Source: Planctomycetota bacterium (GTDB taxonomy: Bacteria; Planctomycetota; J058). From it: a stretch of 54,689 nucleotides of DNA. Every line of letters starts with the position of its first letter. Within the stretch, counting starts at the first letter, position 1. The translations under genes were made by a program, and so were the position numbers. A model generated the notes under the pieces. That model made no database searches and was not told the origin of the DNA. It saw only the letters and a list, made by a program, of their open reading frames with translations. The stretch spans positions 1 through 54,689 of the forward strand of contig RFHU01000174.1 in assembly GCA_003695705.1 (NCBI GenBank). Reading direction: 5' to 3'. This document shows positions 18,301 through 25,736 of this stretch, piece by piece.

Positions 18301-18700
18301 CCTGGGGCGGGACGCGGTCGGCGTTCATCGAGATCTTGTTGTAGACCTTGAGCAGGCTGTCCTCGCGGTCCTCACCCACGTAGAAGCGCGCGGTGACGAC
18401 CGCAGCGTCGGCCTCCGAGACGGAGTAGACGTATTCCACTCCGTCGATCTCGTAGAGCATGGTCTCCAGGCGCGTCGCCACCTGCCGCTCGACCTCCTCG
18501 GCGGAGCAACCGGGCGCCTCGACGAGCACATCGACCAGGGGAACCACGATCTGGGGGTCCTCCTCGCGCGGAGTGACCAACAGCGCCACACCACCGGCGA
18601 GCAGGGAGAGGATCAGCAGGAGCACCGAGAGGTTCCCCTCCAGGAAGGCCTCGACGATGCGGCTGGTGAGCGGGGCGCGCTCCGGCGAGCTACCGCTCAC
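15365..18700 (-). CDS. RND-family efflux permease
   Basis: This 1111-residue inner-membrane pump subunit exports substrate using the proton gradient. It shows the two-fold RND layout: TM1 (SVLLLILSLLAGGVALLV), a large periplasmic loop with VEAPGCSAEEVERQV, TM2-6, a second loop and TM7-12. The TM4 proton-relay pair is present in LVVDDPIVDVENIYRHL (Asp near 430-431). Substrate class cannot be read from the sequence, and no CusA-type Met cluster is obvious. The GTG start overlaps the adaptor stop by 11 bases, so the two genes are coupled. No outer-membrane channel gene is present nearby and must lie elsewhere. The YugP-like gene follows after nine bases. Confidence 0.95.
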   Translation of the reverse strand: MSGSSPERAPLTSRIVEAFLEGNLSVLLLILSLLAGGVALLVTPREEDPQIVVPLVDVLVEAPGCSAEEVERQVATRLETMLYEIDGVEYVYSVSEADAAVVTARFYVGEDREDSLLKVYNKISMNADRVPPQVTGWVVRPVEIDDVPILSVTLYGDEAQGDYPLRRVAEEIASKLKEVPNTGRTQVVGGRPRALWVHLDPYAAAAHGLSWQQLARALRAADVRAPAGTLERDGESVRIDACARLGSPREVEELVVGVHEGAPVFLGDVAEVELGPGEPSSYTRLGFGPAAPADRVPPEFRGTDRDYPAVTVAVAKRKGSNAVWVAEDLLERLGQIEDEILPDGVHWYVTRNYGETANDKVNELIEGLGVAIVIVIVLIAMALGWREGFIVATAVPITFALTLLVNYLAGYTINRVTLFALILALGLVVDDPIVDVENIYRHLRMGSKSPRRAVLDAVNEVRPPIILATLAIIVSFVPLFFITGMMGPYMAPMALNVPLAMLMSLVVAFTITPWLSYHVLSGHAGVGDGHGGSGREGSPVEPGLLAVYRRVLGPFLARRGARWALLGVTSALFVASCWLAVDRRVPLKMLPYDNKNELQLVIDMPEGTTLERTEAVAAEFAAVLRQVPEVTDVSTYVGLSSPMDFNGLVRHYYLRRGDHVADVRVNLVHKKQRVQQSHEIALRLRRELEGIAERNGAALKIVELPPGPPVLATLVAEVYGRPYTPYARQLEAAEALAARLRREPGVVDVDTTVEAPQPRVHYVPDREKLRLSGISEEEVAWTLAAAVRGAPVAVLHDAADVDPTPVLLRLRPESRASAADLDSLAVGGRVRLSEVGRWVAGRRDQSIYRKNLRRVVYVSAELAGRPPAEVVLDVTADEGQAVDPAASPRPLAERSFLDNGGGLGWSPPKDVQVVWSGEGEWKITLDVFRDLGLAFAAACLGIYVLLVYETGSYLLPVVLMISIPLTVIGILPGFWLLSAVGGAPVDGWANPTFFTATGMIGMIALSGLAVRNAILLIEFVRSGQAEGISVREALIRGGAVRIRPILLTAGTAMLAAWPITLDPIFSGLAWALIFGLLVSTAFTLLIIPVVYFMVYGPREASPEAGRSDGSG

Positions 18701-19898
18701 GGGACGCCTCCTGCAGGCGAGCCACGTCGGCCACCACCCGATCGCCTGCGGCCAAACCGCTGCGCACCACGACCTCGTCGCCGCGGCGTTCGCCCAGGCG
18801 CACGAACTGCCGCAGGAGGGCGCCGCCAGGGAGGGCGCGGTAGACCATGGCGACCTGCCCGACCCGGCGCACGGCGCCCAGGGGAACGCGCAGCTCGCGC
18901 CGCGTTCCCAGCGGGACGCTCATGCGCCCGAACATGCCCGGGATCAGCCCGGGCGGGCAAGGGCCGGTGACCTTGACGCGGAAGGCGCGCGCCAAGGCTT
19001 GCGCCTCGGGCACGATCTCGGCGACGGTTCCCTCGCACGCGTCGGGCCCCAGAGCGTCGACGCGCACCTGGACTGCCTGTCCCACGCGCAGGAAGGGCTG
19101 CAGCGACTCGGGGACGACCGCCACCAGCTGCAGGCGGTCGTAGAGGCGCACGAGCGGCCGCCCCGGCGTGACGGTGTCGCCCACTTCTACGAGGCGCTCG
19201 ATGACGACCCCCGGGGCGTTGGCGCGGATCACGGTCTTGTCGAGGATCGTGCGCGCCTCACGAACGCGAGCCCGGGCGGCCTCGAGCGCGGTCTGCGCCT
19301 GGACGAGCTGGCTCTCGCTCGCCGTCTGCGCCGCGTGCTGCTTGCGCGTGCGTTGGTAGTGGTCCTCGGCCTGCTTGAGGAGGGCCTCGGCCTGCTCGAG
19401 GCGCGCGCGGTATTCCGCCGGGTCGAGGCGCGCGAGAACGTGCCCGGCCTCCACCCGCTCCCCTGGGTTCGCATCGACGAAGGCAACCCTCCCCAGCAGT
19501 TCGGCGGCCACCACGGTTTCGTGCTCGGCCGCAATGGTGCCGGTGACCTCCCGCACGTGCGGGACCTCCACCTCGCGCACCGCGTGCATGGGCACCCCCG
19601 CGGGCGGAGGAGGCAAGGCGCCGCGCTCGCGCGGCGCCACCTTCTCGCGGAAGGCCCCCGCGAGCCACGCCATGAGCAAGGCCATGGCAGCAACCCCGAG
19701 CGCCGCCAGCCCGATGGTCCGCCGCAGGCCCGAGGTCGGCGGAACCGATGCCGCCTTCTCCTCCTTCCGCTCGGCGGGCGACGGTCCGGCGGCCTCCGCG
19801 GGCGCGACCAGCCGCTCGGGCGCGGCCGCCGGCTCGACGCTCGACTCGCCGTCCACGCCCGACGCCTCCGAGCCCTGGGGCTGCCTGGTTTCGCTCAT
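18690..19898 (-). CDS. RND membrane-fusion (adaptor) protein
   Basis: This 402-residue protein has a disordered cytoplasmic N-terminus (1-60) and one membrane anchor (GLRRTIGLAALGVAAMALLMA). A lipoyl/biotinyl half-motif (AAELLGRVAFVDANPGERVEAGHVLARLD) precedes a coiled-coil hairpin (150-210). The second half-motif (VIRANAPGVVIERLVEVGDTV) and the beta-barrel domain complete the MFP/HlyD fold. It links the permease to an outer-membrane channel. The ATG is chosen because AGGGAG lies six bases upstream; an upstream in-frame start at 19940 lacks one. The long N-terminal tail before the anchor is unusual, as many RND adaptors are lipoproteins. First gene of the operon. Confidence 0.93.
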   Translation of the reverse strand: MSETRQPQGSEASGVDGESSVEPAAAPERLVAPAEAAGPSPAERKEEKAASVPPTSGLRRTIGLAALGVAAMALLMAWLAGAFREKVAPRERGALPPPPAGVPMHAVREVEVPHVREVTGTIAAEHETVVAAELLGRVAFVDANPGERVEAGHVLARLDPAEYRARLEQAEALLKQAEDHYQRTRKQHAAQTASESQLVQAQTALEAARARVREARTILDKTVIRANAPGVVIERLVEVGDTVTPGRPLVRLYDRLQLVAVVPESLQPFLRVGQAVQVRVDALGPDACEGTVAEIVPEAQALARAFRVKVTGPCPPGLIPGMFGRMSVPLGTRRELRVPLGAVRRVGQVAMVYRALPGGALLRQFVRLGERRGDEVVVRSGLAAGDRVVADVARLQEASRER

Positions 19899-20298
19899 CT
19901 CGAACTCCCTCCGGGCCGCCGGCCCCCCTCGCGCCGCCACGGCCTCCCTCCGGTGGAGACCGCGAACGACCCTCGCAGCGGCCCCGACCGCAGGGTCCGG
20001 CCCCGCGAAGAGCGGACCCCGTTCTGGCGCCTCCGTAGCCTACGCCGCCGAGTCGCTCCCGCCAGCGTCACCGAACTCCGGTTCCTCGCGGCGTTGCGCC
20101 GGTCCTCGCGGGCAACGGACTCCTCTCCTCCCGACAGCGAGCGGCTCCACCGCGCGCCGCGCCCCCAAAGACCCGCAGCGCGTCGTACGCGGGGCGCGCT
20201 CCACGGCCAGGGCAGCGGGCAGGGCACCAGTCCCCACCCGGAACGCGAGGTCGTCCAAGGAGCCGGGCAACACGACCGGCAAGTGCGCGAGCTCGCGC
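19899..20298. other. 400-base gap upstream of the RND operon
   Basis: The gap lies between two minus-strand genes. I found no RNA gene, repeat or convincing promoter. A short open frame on the minus strand (20040-20282) lacks a ribosome-binding site and the usual codon bias, and is left out. Confidence 0.4.
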
Positions 20299-21792
20299 TC
20301 AGAATGCTACGTCGTCGGGAAGTTCGGAGAGGTCGGCCGGCGCGGCGAAGCCTGCGGGGACTTCCCCAACGGCGGGCCGCGGGTCCTCCGGGGTACCGAG
20401 GGCGGCCAGCGCGTCCGCGTAGGCCTCGCGGTCTTCGGCGGTGACCTCCCGCTGCTGGATGCGCAGGTTCTCCACGAACACGATCGCCAACAGGTCCTTC
20501 TTGCGCGCGTAGTGGGAATCCTCCGGCGAGAGCCCCTGCACGCGGTCGTAGATGGACGCAATCCCGTCGTCGAAGCCCTTGGACTGCGCCAACGCCCGCA
20601 AAGCCGCCTCGGTCTCTTCCAGGGCGGCGTTCAGCTTCCCGATGCGCAACTGCAGCAGCTCTTCGTTCTTCGAGCGCACCCGGTCGAGGAGGCGGTCGAA
20701 GACCTCACCGAGCTTGCGCTCGAGCTCGCTCAGACCGCACAGGGCCTGCGGGTGATCCTCGGCGAGCAAGGTCCGACGCTCCTCGTCGAGGAACTCGCCC
20801 AGCAGGCGACGGAAGCTCTCTTCGAGGGCGACCACCGCCTCGGGGGTGAGCTGCGCGCTGCCCCTCTGCTCGTGGGCTAGGGCCTGCTGCGCGCGCTCCA
20901 ATTCCTCGCGCAGGCCTTCCACCTCGCGGGCGAGCTCCGAACGCTCGCGGCGGCTCTGCTTGTGCCGGCGCAGGAGCTTGGTGAACTCGCGCCGCGCCTC
21001 CAGCTCGAGAGCCCGCCGCTGGGCCTCGGTCTGCTCGACGGCGAAGCGCTCCAGGGAAGTGGCGACCGCGTCGGCCACGATCTTCTCCACCGTGTTCAGC
21101 CCCAAGACCTTGACGTTGTTGAGGCCCTGCTTGGCAAGCTGCAGAAGGGTCGTGTCGCGCGCCTTGCTCGCAAGCTCCCGGCGCACGGCCTCGGTGGCCG
21201 CGGCGGGCGCGGATGCGTCGGCGCAAGGAACGGGCGCCCCACCCGTCGGCCCGGCGGGCGCGCCGCCCTGCCCGCCACCGTCGACGCGCCGCCGCGACGT
21301 GCTCCCGCCCGCGCGCAGGCCGTCGTCGAGCGGAGTCAGCTCGTCCGGCCACGTAAGCTCGGAAGCAGGTTCGGCCTCCTCGGAGCGGAGCTCCGCCAAG
21401 AGCGCCTCCTCCGACGAAGTAAGCTCTTCGAGGGCCTCGTACTCCTCCTCGGCCGATTCGAGGTCATCGAGGTCGACTTCCTCGAGCTCCTCTTCGACCG
21501 ACTCGGCAACGCCACCATCGGGCTCGTCCAAGTCGTCCAAGTCGTCTAGGTCGTCGAGCTCGGGATCGTCCAGGTCGATCGCCGACAGTTCCTCCTCGCT
21601 CGCTTCGATGGAGGCCGCCGAGCGAGCGGCCGCGCGCCGCTTCTCCTCGGACTCGGTCCAGCCCCAGTCGTTGGAATCGCATTCGGGGTAAACCGTCTCC
21701 GCCTCGGGCTCGGTCCCTTTCGGCTCCGCCTCCTCCATGATGCGGCGCTTGAGTTCGCGGGTCTTGGCCTTGAAGTCGGCGGCCTCGCCCAT
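20299..21792 (-). CDS. Acidic coiled-coil protein divergent from the MamK-like gene
   Basis: The 497-residue protein has a basic start (residues 1-25), then an extremely acidic region (60-145) with tandem Leu-Asp-Asp triplets and Glu-rich stretches. A Gly/Pro-rich linker (160-195) follows. Residues 215-345 form a conserved helix then a long coiled coil rich in Arg, Glu and Leu (VARNs absent, heptads around RRHKQSRRERSELAREVEGL). The C-terminal 150 residues are helical (FDDGIASIYDRVQGLSPED, YARKKDLLAIVFVENLRIQ). No enzyme motif is seen. It shares a 201-base divergent promoter region with the MamK-like actin, and I infer that it is a filament-associated or cargo-linking partner. GGAGGAAG precedes the ATG. 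Confidence 0.75.
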   Translation of the reverse strand: MGEAADFKAKTRELKRRIMEEAEPKGTEPEAETVYPECDSNDWGWTESEEKRRAAARSAASIEASEEELSAIDLDDPELDDLDDLDDLDEPDGGVAESVEEELEEVDLDDLESAEEEYEALEELTSSEEALLAELRSEEAEPASELTWPDELTPLDDGLRAGGSTSRRRVDGGGQGGAPAGPTGGAPVPCADASAPAAATEAVRRELASKARDTTLLQLAKQGLNNVKVLGLNTVEKIVADAVATSLERFAVEQTEAQRRALELEARREFTKLLRRHKQSRRERSELAREVEGLREELERAQQALAHEQRGSAQLTPEAVVALEESFRRLLGEFLDEERRTLLAEDHPQALCGLSELERKLGEVFDRLLDRVRSKNEELLQLRIGKLNAALEETEAALRALAQSKGFDDGIASIYDRVQGLSPEDSHYARKKDLLAIVFVENLRIQQREVTAEDREAYADALAALGTPEDPRPAVGEVPAGFAAPADLSELPDDVAF

Positions 21793-21837
21793 GCTTCCTC
21801 CCCAACGGCGAAGGGCCTGCGCCCCTCGCGGGAAGCG

Positions 21838-21867
21838 AGGTTACAGCCCCTGGGCCGAGGACGTCAA
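21838..21867 (-). promoter_or_regulatory. Candidate promoter of the coiled-coil gene
   Basis: On the minus strand TTGACG (21867-21862), an 18-base spacer and TAACCT (21843-21838) precede the gene start at 21792 by about 45 bases. The -35 is good and the -10 is weak. Confidence 0.4.
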
Positions 21868-21899
21868 CGACGCGGCGCCCGCGGACATCGGAAAGGTCT

Positions 21900-21929
21900 T
21901 TGACTCCACCCCGCACGCGCCCTTACAAC
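21900..21929 (+). promoter_or_regulatory. Candidate promoter of the MamK-like gene
   Basis: TTGACT (21900-21905), an 18-base spacer and TACAAC (21924-21929) resemble a housekeeping promoter. Transcription would begin near 21936, giving a leader of about 58 bases that ends in the AAGGAAGG ribosome-binding site. Confidence 0.5.
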
Positions 21930-21993
21930 GGGGTCCGCTCGGAGCGTGGGCCGGTGCCCGCGACTCGCGCGCACGCAACCGCAAGGAAGGAAC

Positions 21994-23088
21994 ATGAGCC
22001 AGACCGCACTCCAGGACTCGGGCAGCACCGTCGGCGAGAAGAAGGCCGAGGGCGTCCTCTACATCGGCATCGACCTCGGAACCTCTCGGACCTCGGTGGC
22101 CAGCTCGAGCGGCGTGCGCGAGACCGTGTGGAGCTACGTCGGATACCCCAAGGACGTCGTCTCGCGCAAGCTGCTCAAGAAGGACAAGCTCTTCGGCAAA
22201 GAGGCCGTCGACAAGCGGCTCTCGCTCGACCTCTACCGCCCCTTCGCCGAGGGCGCGATCAAATACCTCGACGACGCCGAAACCGGACTCAGCCAGGAAG
22301 AACTCGACCGGCGCATGGAAGCCGCCAAGGACCTGGTCCGCCACGCCCTGAGCCTGGCCAAGCCGCGCAAGGACGAGCTGCTCTACGGCGTCATTGGCGC
22401 GCCCGCCCAGGCCTCCCTCAAGAACAAGGCGGCGCTGGTCGAAGCCGCCAAGGAGCACCTCGACGCGGTGATCATCACCAGCGAGCCCTTCGCCGTCGCC
22501 TACGGCCTCGACCTGCTCGACGACACCCTGGTCATCGACATCGGCGCGGGCACCGTGGACCTGTGCCGCATGCACGGCACCATGCCCACCGAAGAAGACC
22601 AGATCACGCTCACCACGGCCGGCGACTGGCTCGACAAGCAACTCTTCGCGCTCTTCAAGAAGAAGGCGCCCGAGGCCGACTTCACCATCCACCAGGTCAA
22701 GGAGATCAAGGAGAAATACTCCTTCGTCAGCGACGCCGCCGAACCGGTGCGGGTCGAGTTCCTGGTCAACGGCAAGCCCACGGTGTTCGACGTCACCGAC
22801 GAGCTGCGCACCGGTTGCCGCATGATCGTGCCCCCCCTGGTCGAAGCGCTCCACAAGCTGATCTCGACCTTCGACCCCGACTTCCAAGCCAAGCTGCGCA
22901 ACAACGTCCTCCTGGGCGGAGGCGGCTCCCAGATCAAAGGCCTGGGGCGCGTCCTCGAAGAGACCATGCAGGAGATGCTCGGCGGCGGGAAGGTCGTCCA
23001 GGTCGAGGAGCCGAAGTACGCCGGCGCCAACGGCGCACTCAAGATGGCGCACGACATGCCCGAGGAGTACTGGAAGCGCCTTAGCTAA
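21994..23088 (+). CDS. MamK-like actin homologue (filament-forming ATPase)
   Basis: This 364-residue protein is of the actin/Hsp70 ATPase fold and is closest by eye to MamK, the filament protein that positions magnetosomes. Phosphate-1 is LYIGIDLGTSRTSV (22-35). A MamK-typical VGYPKDV (49-55) and TSEPFAVAYGL (163-172, candidate catalytic Glu164) follow. Phosphate-2 is IDIGAGTVDL (181-190), then LTTAGDWLD, the adenosine motif LLGGGGSQIKGL (306-317) and the C-terminal ANGALKMAHDMPEEYWKRL. The length and C-terminal signature fit MamK better than MreB, ParM or DnaK. AAGGAAGG precedes the ATG. No magnetosome genes occur in the window, so its cargo is unknown. Its divergent neighbour is an acidic coiled-coil protein. 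Confidence 0.9.
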   Translation: MSQTALQDSGSTVGEKKAEGVLYIGIDLGTSRTSVASSSGVRETVWSYVGYPKDVVSRKLLKKDKLFGKEAVDKRLSLDLYRPFAEGAIKYLDDAETGLSQEELDRRMEAAKDLVRHALSLAKPRKDELLYGVIGAPAQASLKNKAALVEAAKEHLDAVIITSEPFAVAYGLDLLDDTLVIDIGAGTVDLCRMHGTMPTEEDQITLTTAGDWLDKQLFALFKKKAPEADFTIHQVKEIKEKYSFVSDAAEPVRVEFLVNGKPTVFDVTDELRTGCRMIVPPLVEALHKLISTFDPDFQAKLRNNVLLGGGGSQIKGLGRVLEETMQEMLGGGKVVQVEEPKYAGANGALKMAHDMPEEYWKRLS

Positions 23089-23381
23089 GGAGCCGCCGCA
23101 GGAGCTCGGGCGAGGCGCGGGGACGTTCCGCTGGCGAGCGGGGCGCCTCCGCGCACGCCGGGCCCGGGAGCTTCACTGCCCCAGCAGACTTCCGGGCCCC
23201 CCTTTCGTTCCTCGTCGAGGCGAGGGGCCCAGGGTCGTCGAACGCCCTTGGGCGCCCGCGAGCGCCTGCCGCTGCGGAGCCCACGGCCTGCTCGGCCGGG
23301 TCCCGGCCCGACGAGACGTTCCCGGCACGCGGACCTGCCGACACCTCGCGTCGGAAGACTCGCGCTGCCACCATCGCGTCG

Positions 23382-25601
23382 ATGGCGAACCGCCGCTGCG
23401 GTCCCTACGAGATCCTCGCCGAACTCGGACGCGGCGGAATGGGGGTCGTCTACCGAGCGCGGCACACGGCCTCCGGGCAGGAGGTCGCCCTCAAGCTGGG
23501 ACTGCAGCGGCTGACGGACCGCCGCCGCGAGCGCTTCCGTCGCGAAGGCGAACTCACCGCCCGGTTGCGCCACCCGGGAATCGTGCGGGTGCACTCCGCC
23601 GGCGAGGTCGACGGTCGCGCCTACCTGGCCTACGAATTCGTATCGGGTCAGAGCCTCGCCGAAGTCCTCGACGAACGTCCGCTGCGCGAGCGGGTGCGCC
23701 TCCTGCGCGACGCCGCTCGGGCGCTCGGCCACGCCCACAGACACGGCGTGGTCCACCGGGACGTCAAAGCGGAGAACGTCCTCGTGGACACGACGGGCGC
23801 CGTGCGCGTCGCCGACTTCGGACTGGCCACGGCCGCCGACCTCGAGGGCCTCACCCAGACCGGGGAGTGGGTCGGAACGCCGTCCTCCATGGCCCCCGAG
23901 CAGTTCTGCGGGAACGACGCGGCGCCGACCCCCGCCACCGACGTCTGGGCGCTGGGCGTCCTCCTCTACCGGGCGCTGACGGGCGAGCTTCCCTTCGCGG
24001 CGGAGACCCTCGCCGAACTCGTCGGTCGCATTGCGGCCGGACGCTGCGACCCTCCGCGCCGCCGGGCTCCCGCCGTCCCCGCTCCGCTGGAGGCCATCTG
24101 CCTGCGCGCCCTCGAGGTCGATCCCGCCCGCCGCCACTCCGACGGAGAAGCCTTCGCCGCGGCCCTTGACGCCTGGCTGGAGGGCCGCACCTCGACCTCC
24201 TCCCTCTCGCTGGGCGGCGCTTCGCCCAGGGTCGCCGCGCTCTTGCTGCTGGCGTGTTCGCTGGGTTGCCTCGCGGCGTGGCTCGCCCATTCTTCCTCCT
24301 CTTCCAAGCTGCAGGAAACGAACCGCCCCCCGTCGCTCGCCGCACGCGCCGCGCCGACGGCCCCCAGGGCCCCGCCACCCGAACCTCGTCTCGAGCTTGG
24401 CCCGGGCCGCGTCGCCGCCTTGCGCCGGCAACTCGACGCCGTGCGCCGCCTCGAACAACCGACCGCGCGACTCGCCGCCCTCCGCCGCTGGCGGGCCCGG
24501 GCGCAAGGTGCTCCGCCCGAGTTGCTCGCAGCGGCTCGCGACCTCGAGCAGGCCACGCGCACCGCGGTGCCCTTGGCGCGCCTCGACCACGTCCCAAACG
24601 CCGCCGACCCGTCCTCCCGACGCCCCTTCGGCCCGAATCGCTTCCCCGTGCGAGCGTTGTTTCTCGACGAAAACCGCCTCTTGACGCAGGGTGCCGACCA
24701 GCGCCTGCGCGCCTGGAAGCTCGAAACTCCGGCCCGACTGTTGTGGTCCGCCGTGTCCACCTCGCCGCGCTACGGGGCGCTCGCCCTGCACCCGAACCGG
24801 GGGCTGTTGGTCGTTGCCGTTCCCTCTTCGGCCCACCGCGCGGCGTGGGCGACCATCGACCCCGCGACGGGACAAAGCTCGCCGCTCGGCGACCTGGAAA
24901 CCGACGGCCTCACCAGCCGAGCCGTCTTCTCTCCGCACGGACGCACCCTGGCCTACGGAGGAGGCTCCGGGCTGCGGGCGGTCGCGTGGCCGCAGCGGAG
25001 CCCCATTGCCTTGAAGGCAAGGCCCGAGTTGCGCGCGATCGCCTTCTCGCCCAGCGGCCGCCGGCTCGCCGCCGCCGGAGGCCGGCCGGTGTCCATGAGC
25101 GACGCGCGCCCTCCGGTCCCCTGCTGGCTGAAGGTCTGGGAGCTTCCCGCGGGTCGCGAGGTCTTTGTCTGGGAGGAGCCGCACCCGCTCTCGGCCCTCG
25201 CCTTCGTCGACGAAGACCGCCTGCTCACCGGGAGCTACGCTGGGCGCCTGCTGCTCGTGGACTTGCGCGACCCCTCTCGGCGCAAAGCCTTCGTGGCCGA
25301 CGACGTGGTCGAGGTGGGGCGGGGCATCTTGGGCCGCCGGGCCCACAGCGGCGAAGTGACGGGGCTTTGGCTCACTCCGAACCGCAGCCGCCTGGTGTCC
25401 ATCAACTGCGTCCCCGACAGCGGAGTGGGGGCCCCCGAATTGCGCGTGTGGGACCTCGCCAACGCACGACCGCTTCGCCGGCTCGTCCCGGACCGCGCCT
25501 CCCTCTGCTCCCTCGCGGCCTCGCCCTCCGCGGACCGCCTGGTCCTGGGAACCGGCTACCGTTCGGTGCTCCTTTGGAGCGCCGAACTCGTCCCGCGCTG
25601 A
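23382..25601 (+). CDS. Transmembrane Ser/Thr protein kinase with WD/beta-propeller-like sensor half
   Basis: This 739-residue protein is a Hanks-type kinase. The catalytic domain (8-265) is complete: GRGGMGVVYRA glycine loop, Lys38 in VALKLG, HRDVKAEN (125-132, catalytic Asp127), DFG (145-147) and APEQ (171-174). A membrane segment follows (about 284-302, VAALLLLACSLGCLAAWLA). The outer half has a helical stretch (360-400), then repeating units of 40-50 residues of the kind ALAFVDEDRLLTGSYAGRLLLVDLRD and RVWDLANARPLRRLV, typical of a WD/beta-propeller. The propeller would sense a ligand or protein in the periplasm. It stands alone with a terminator-like hairpin five bases after the stop. No ribosome-binding site is obvious before the ATG. 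Confidence 0.93.
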   Translation: MANRRCGPYEILAELGRGGMGVVYRARHTASGQEVALKLGLQRLTDRRRERFRREGELTARLRHPGIVRVHSAGEVDGRAYLAYEFVSGQSLAEVLDERPLRERVRLLRDAARALGHAHRHGVVHRDVKAENVLVDTTGAVRVADFGLATAADLEGLTQTGEWVGTPSSMAPEQFCGNDAAPTPATDVWALGVLLYRALTGELPFAAETLAELVGRIAAGRCDPPRRRAPAVPAPLEAICLRALEVDPARRHSDGEAFAAALDAWLEGRTSTSSLSLGGASPRVAALLLLACSLGCLAAWLAHSSSSSKLQETNRPPSLAARAAPTAPRAPPPEPRLELGPGRVAALRRQLDAVRRLEQPTARLAALRRWRARAQGAPPELLAAARDLEQATRTAVPLARLDHVPNAADPSSRRPFGPNRFPVRALFLDENRLLTQGADQRLRAWKLETPARLLWSAVSTSPRYGALALHPNRGLLVVAVPSSAHRAAWATIDPATGQSSPLGDLETDGLTSRAVFSPHGRTLAYGGGSGLRAVAWPQRSPIALKARPELRAIAFSPSGRRLAAAGGRPVSMSDARPPVPCWLKVWELPAGREVFVWEEPHPLSALAFVDEDRLLTGSYAGRLLLVDLRDPSRRKAFVADDVVEVGRGILGRRAHSGEVTGLWLTPNRSRLVSINCVPDSGVGAPELRVWDLANARPLRRLVPDRASLCSLAASPSADRLVLGTGYRSVLLWSAELVPR

Positions 25602-25605
25602 AACA

Positions 25606-25620
25606 GGAAGCACGGCTTCC
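25606..25620 (+). terminator. Hairpin directly after the kinase gene
   Basis: GGAAGC, loop ACG, GCTTCC forms a perfect six-base stem starting five bases after the stop codon. A C-run follows instead of a T-run, so strength is uncertain. Confidence 0.45.
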
Positions 25621-25736
25621 CCCGGGGCGCGAATCCGCCCGATTTCCGCCACCGCCCGCTGCGGCGCTCCGCAGGGCGCCGCCCCTTCTTGCCCCGCAAG
25701 GACTTGACGCGGCACCGCGCTTGCCCGACGCCGGGC

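Noticed and set aside
20040..20282. Possible 80-residue minus-strand gene in the gap before the RND operon
   Set aside because: It has a TTG start with no ribosome-binding site, weak codon bias and no recognisable features.
21994..23088. MreB or DnaK assignment for the actin-like gene
   Set aside because: The VGYPKDV motif, the short length and the EEYWKRL C-terminus fit MamK, and the Hsp70 substrate domain is absent.
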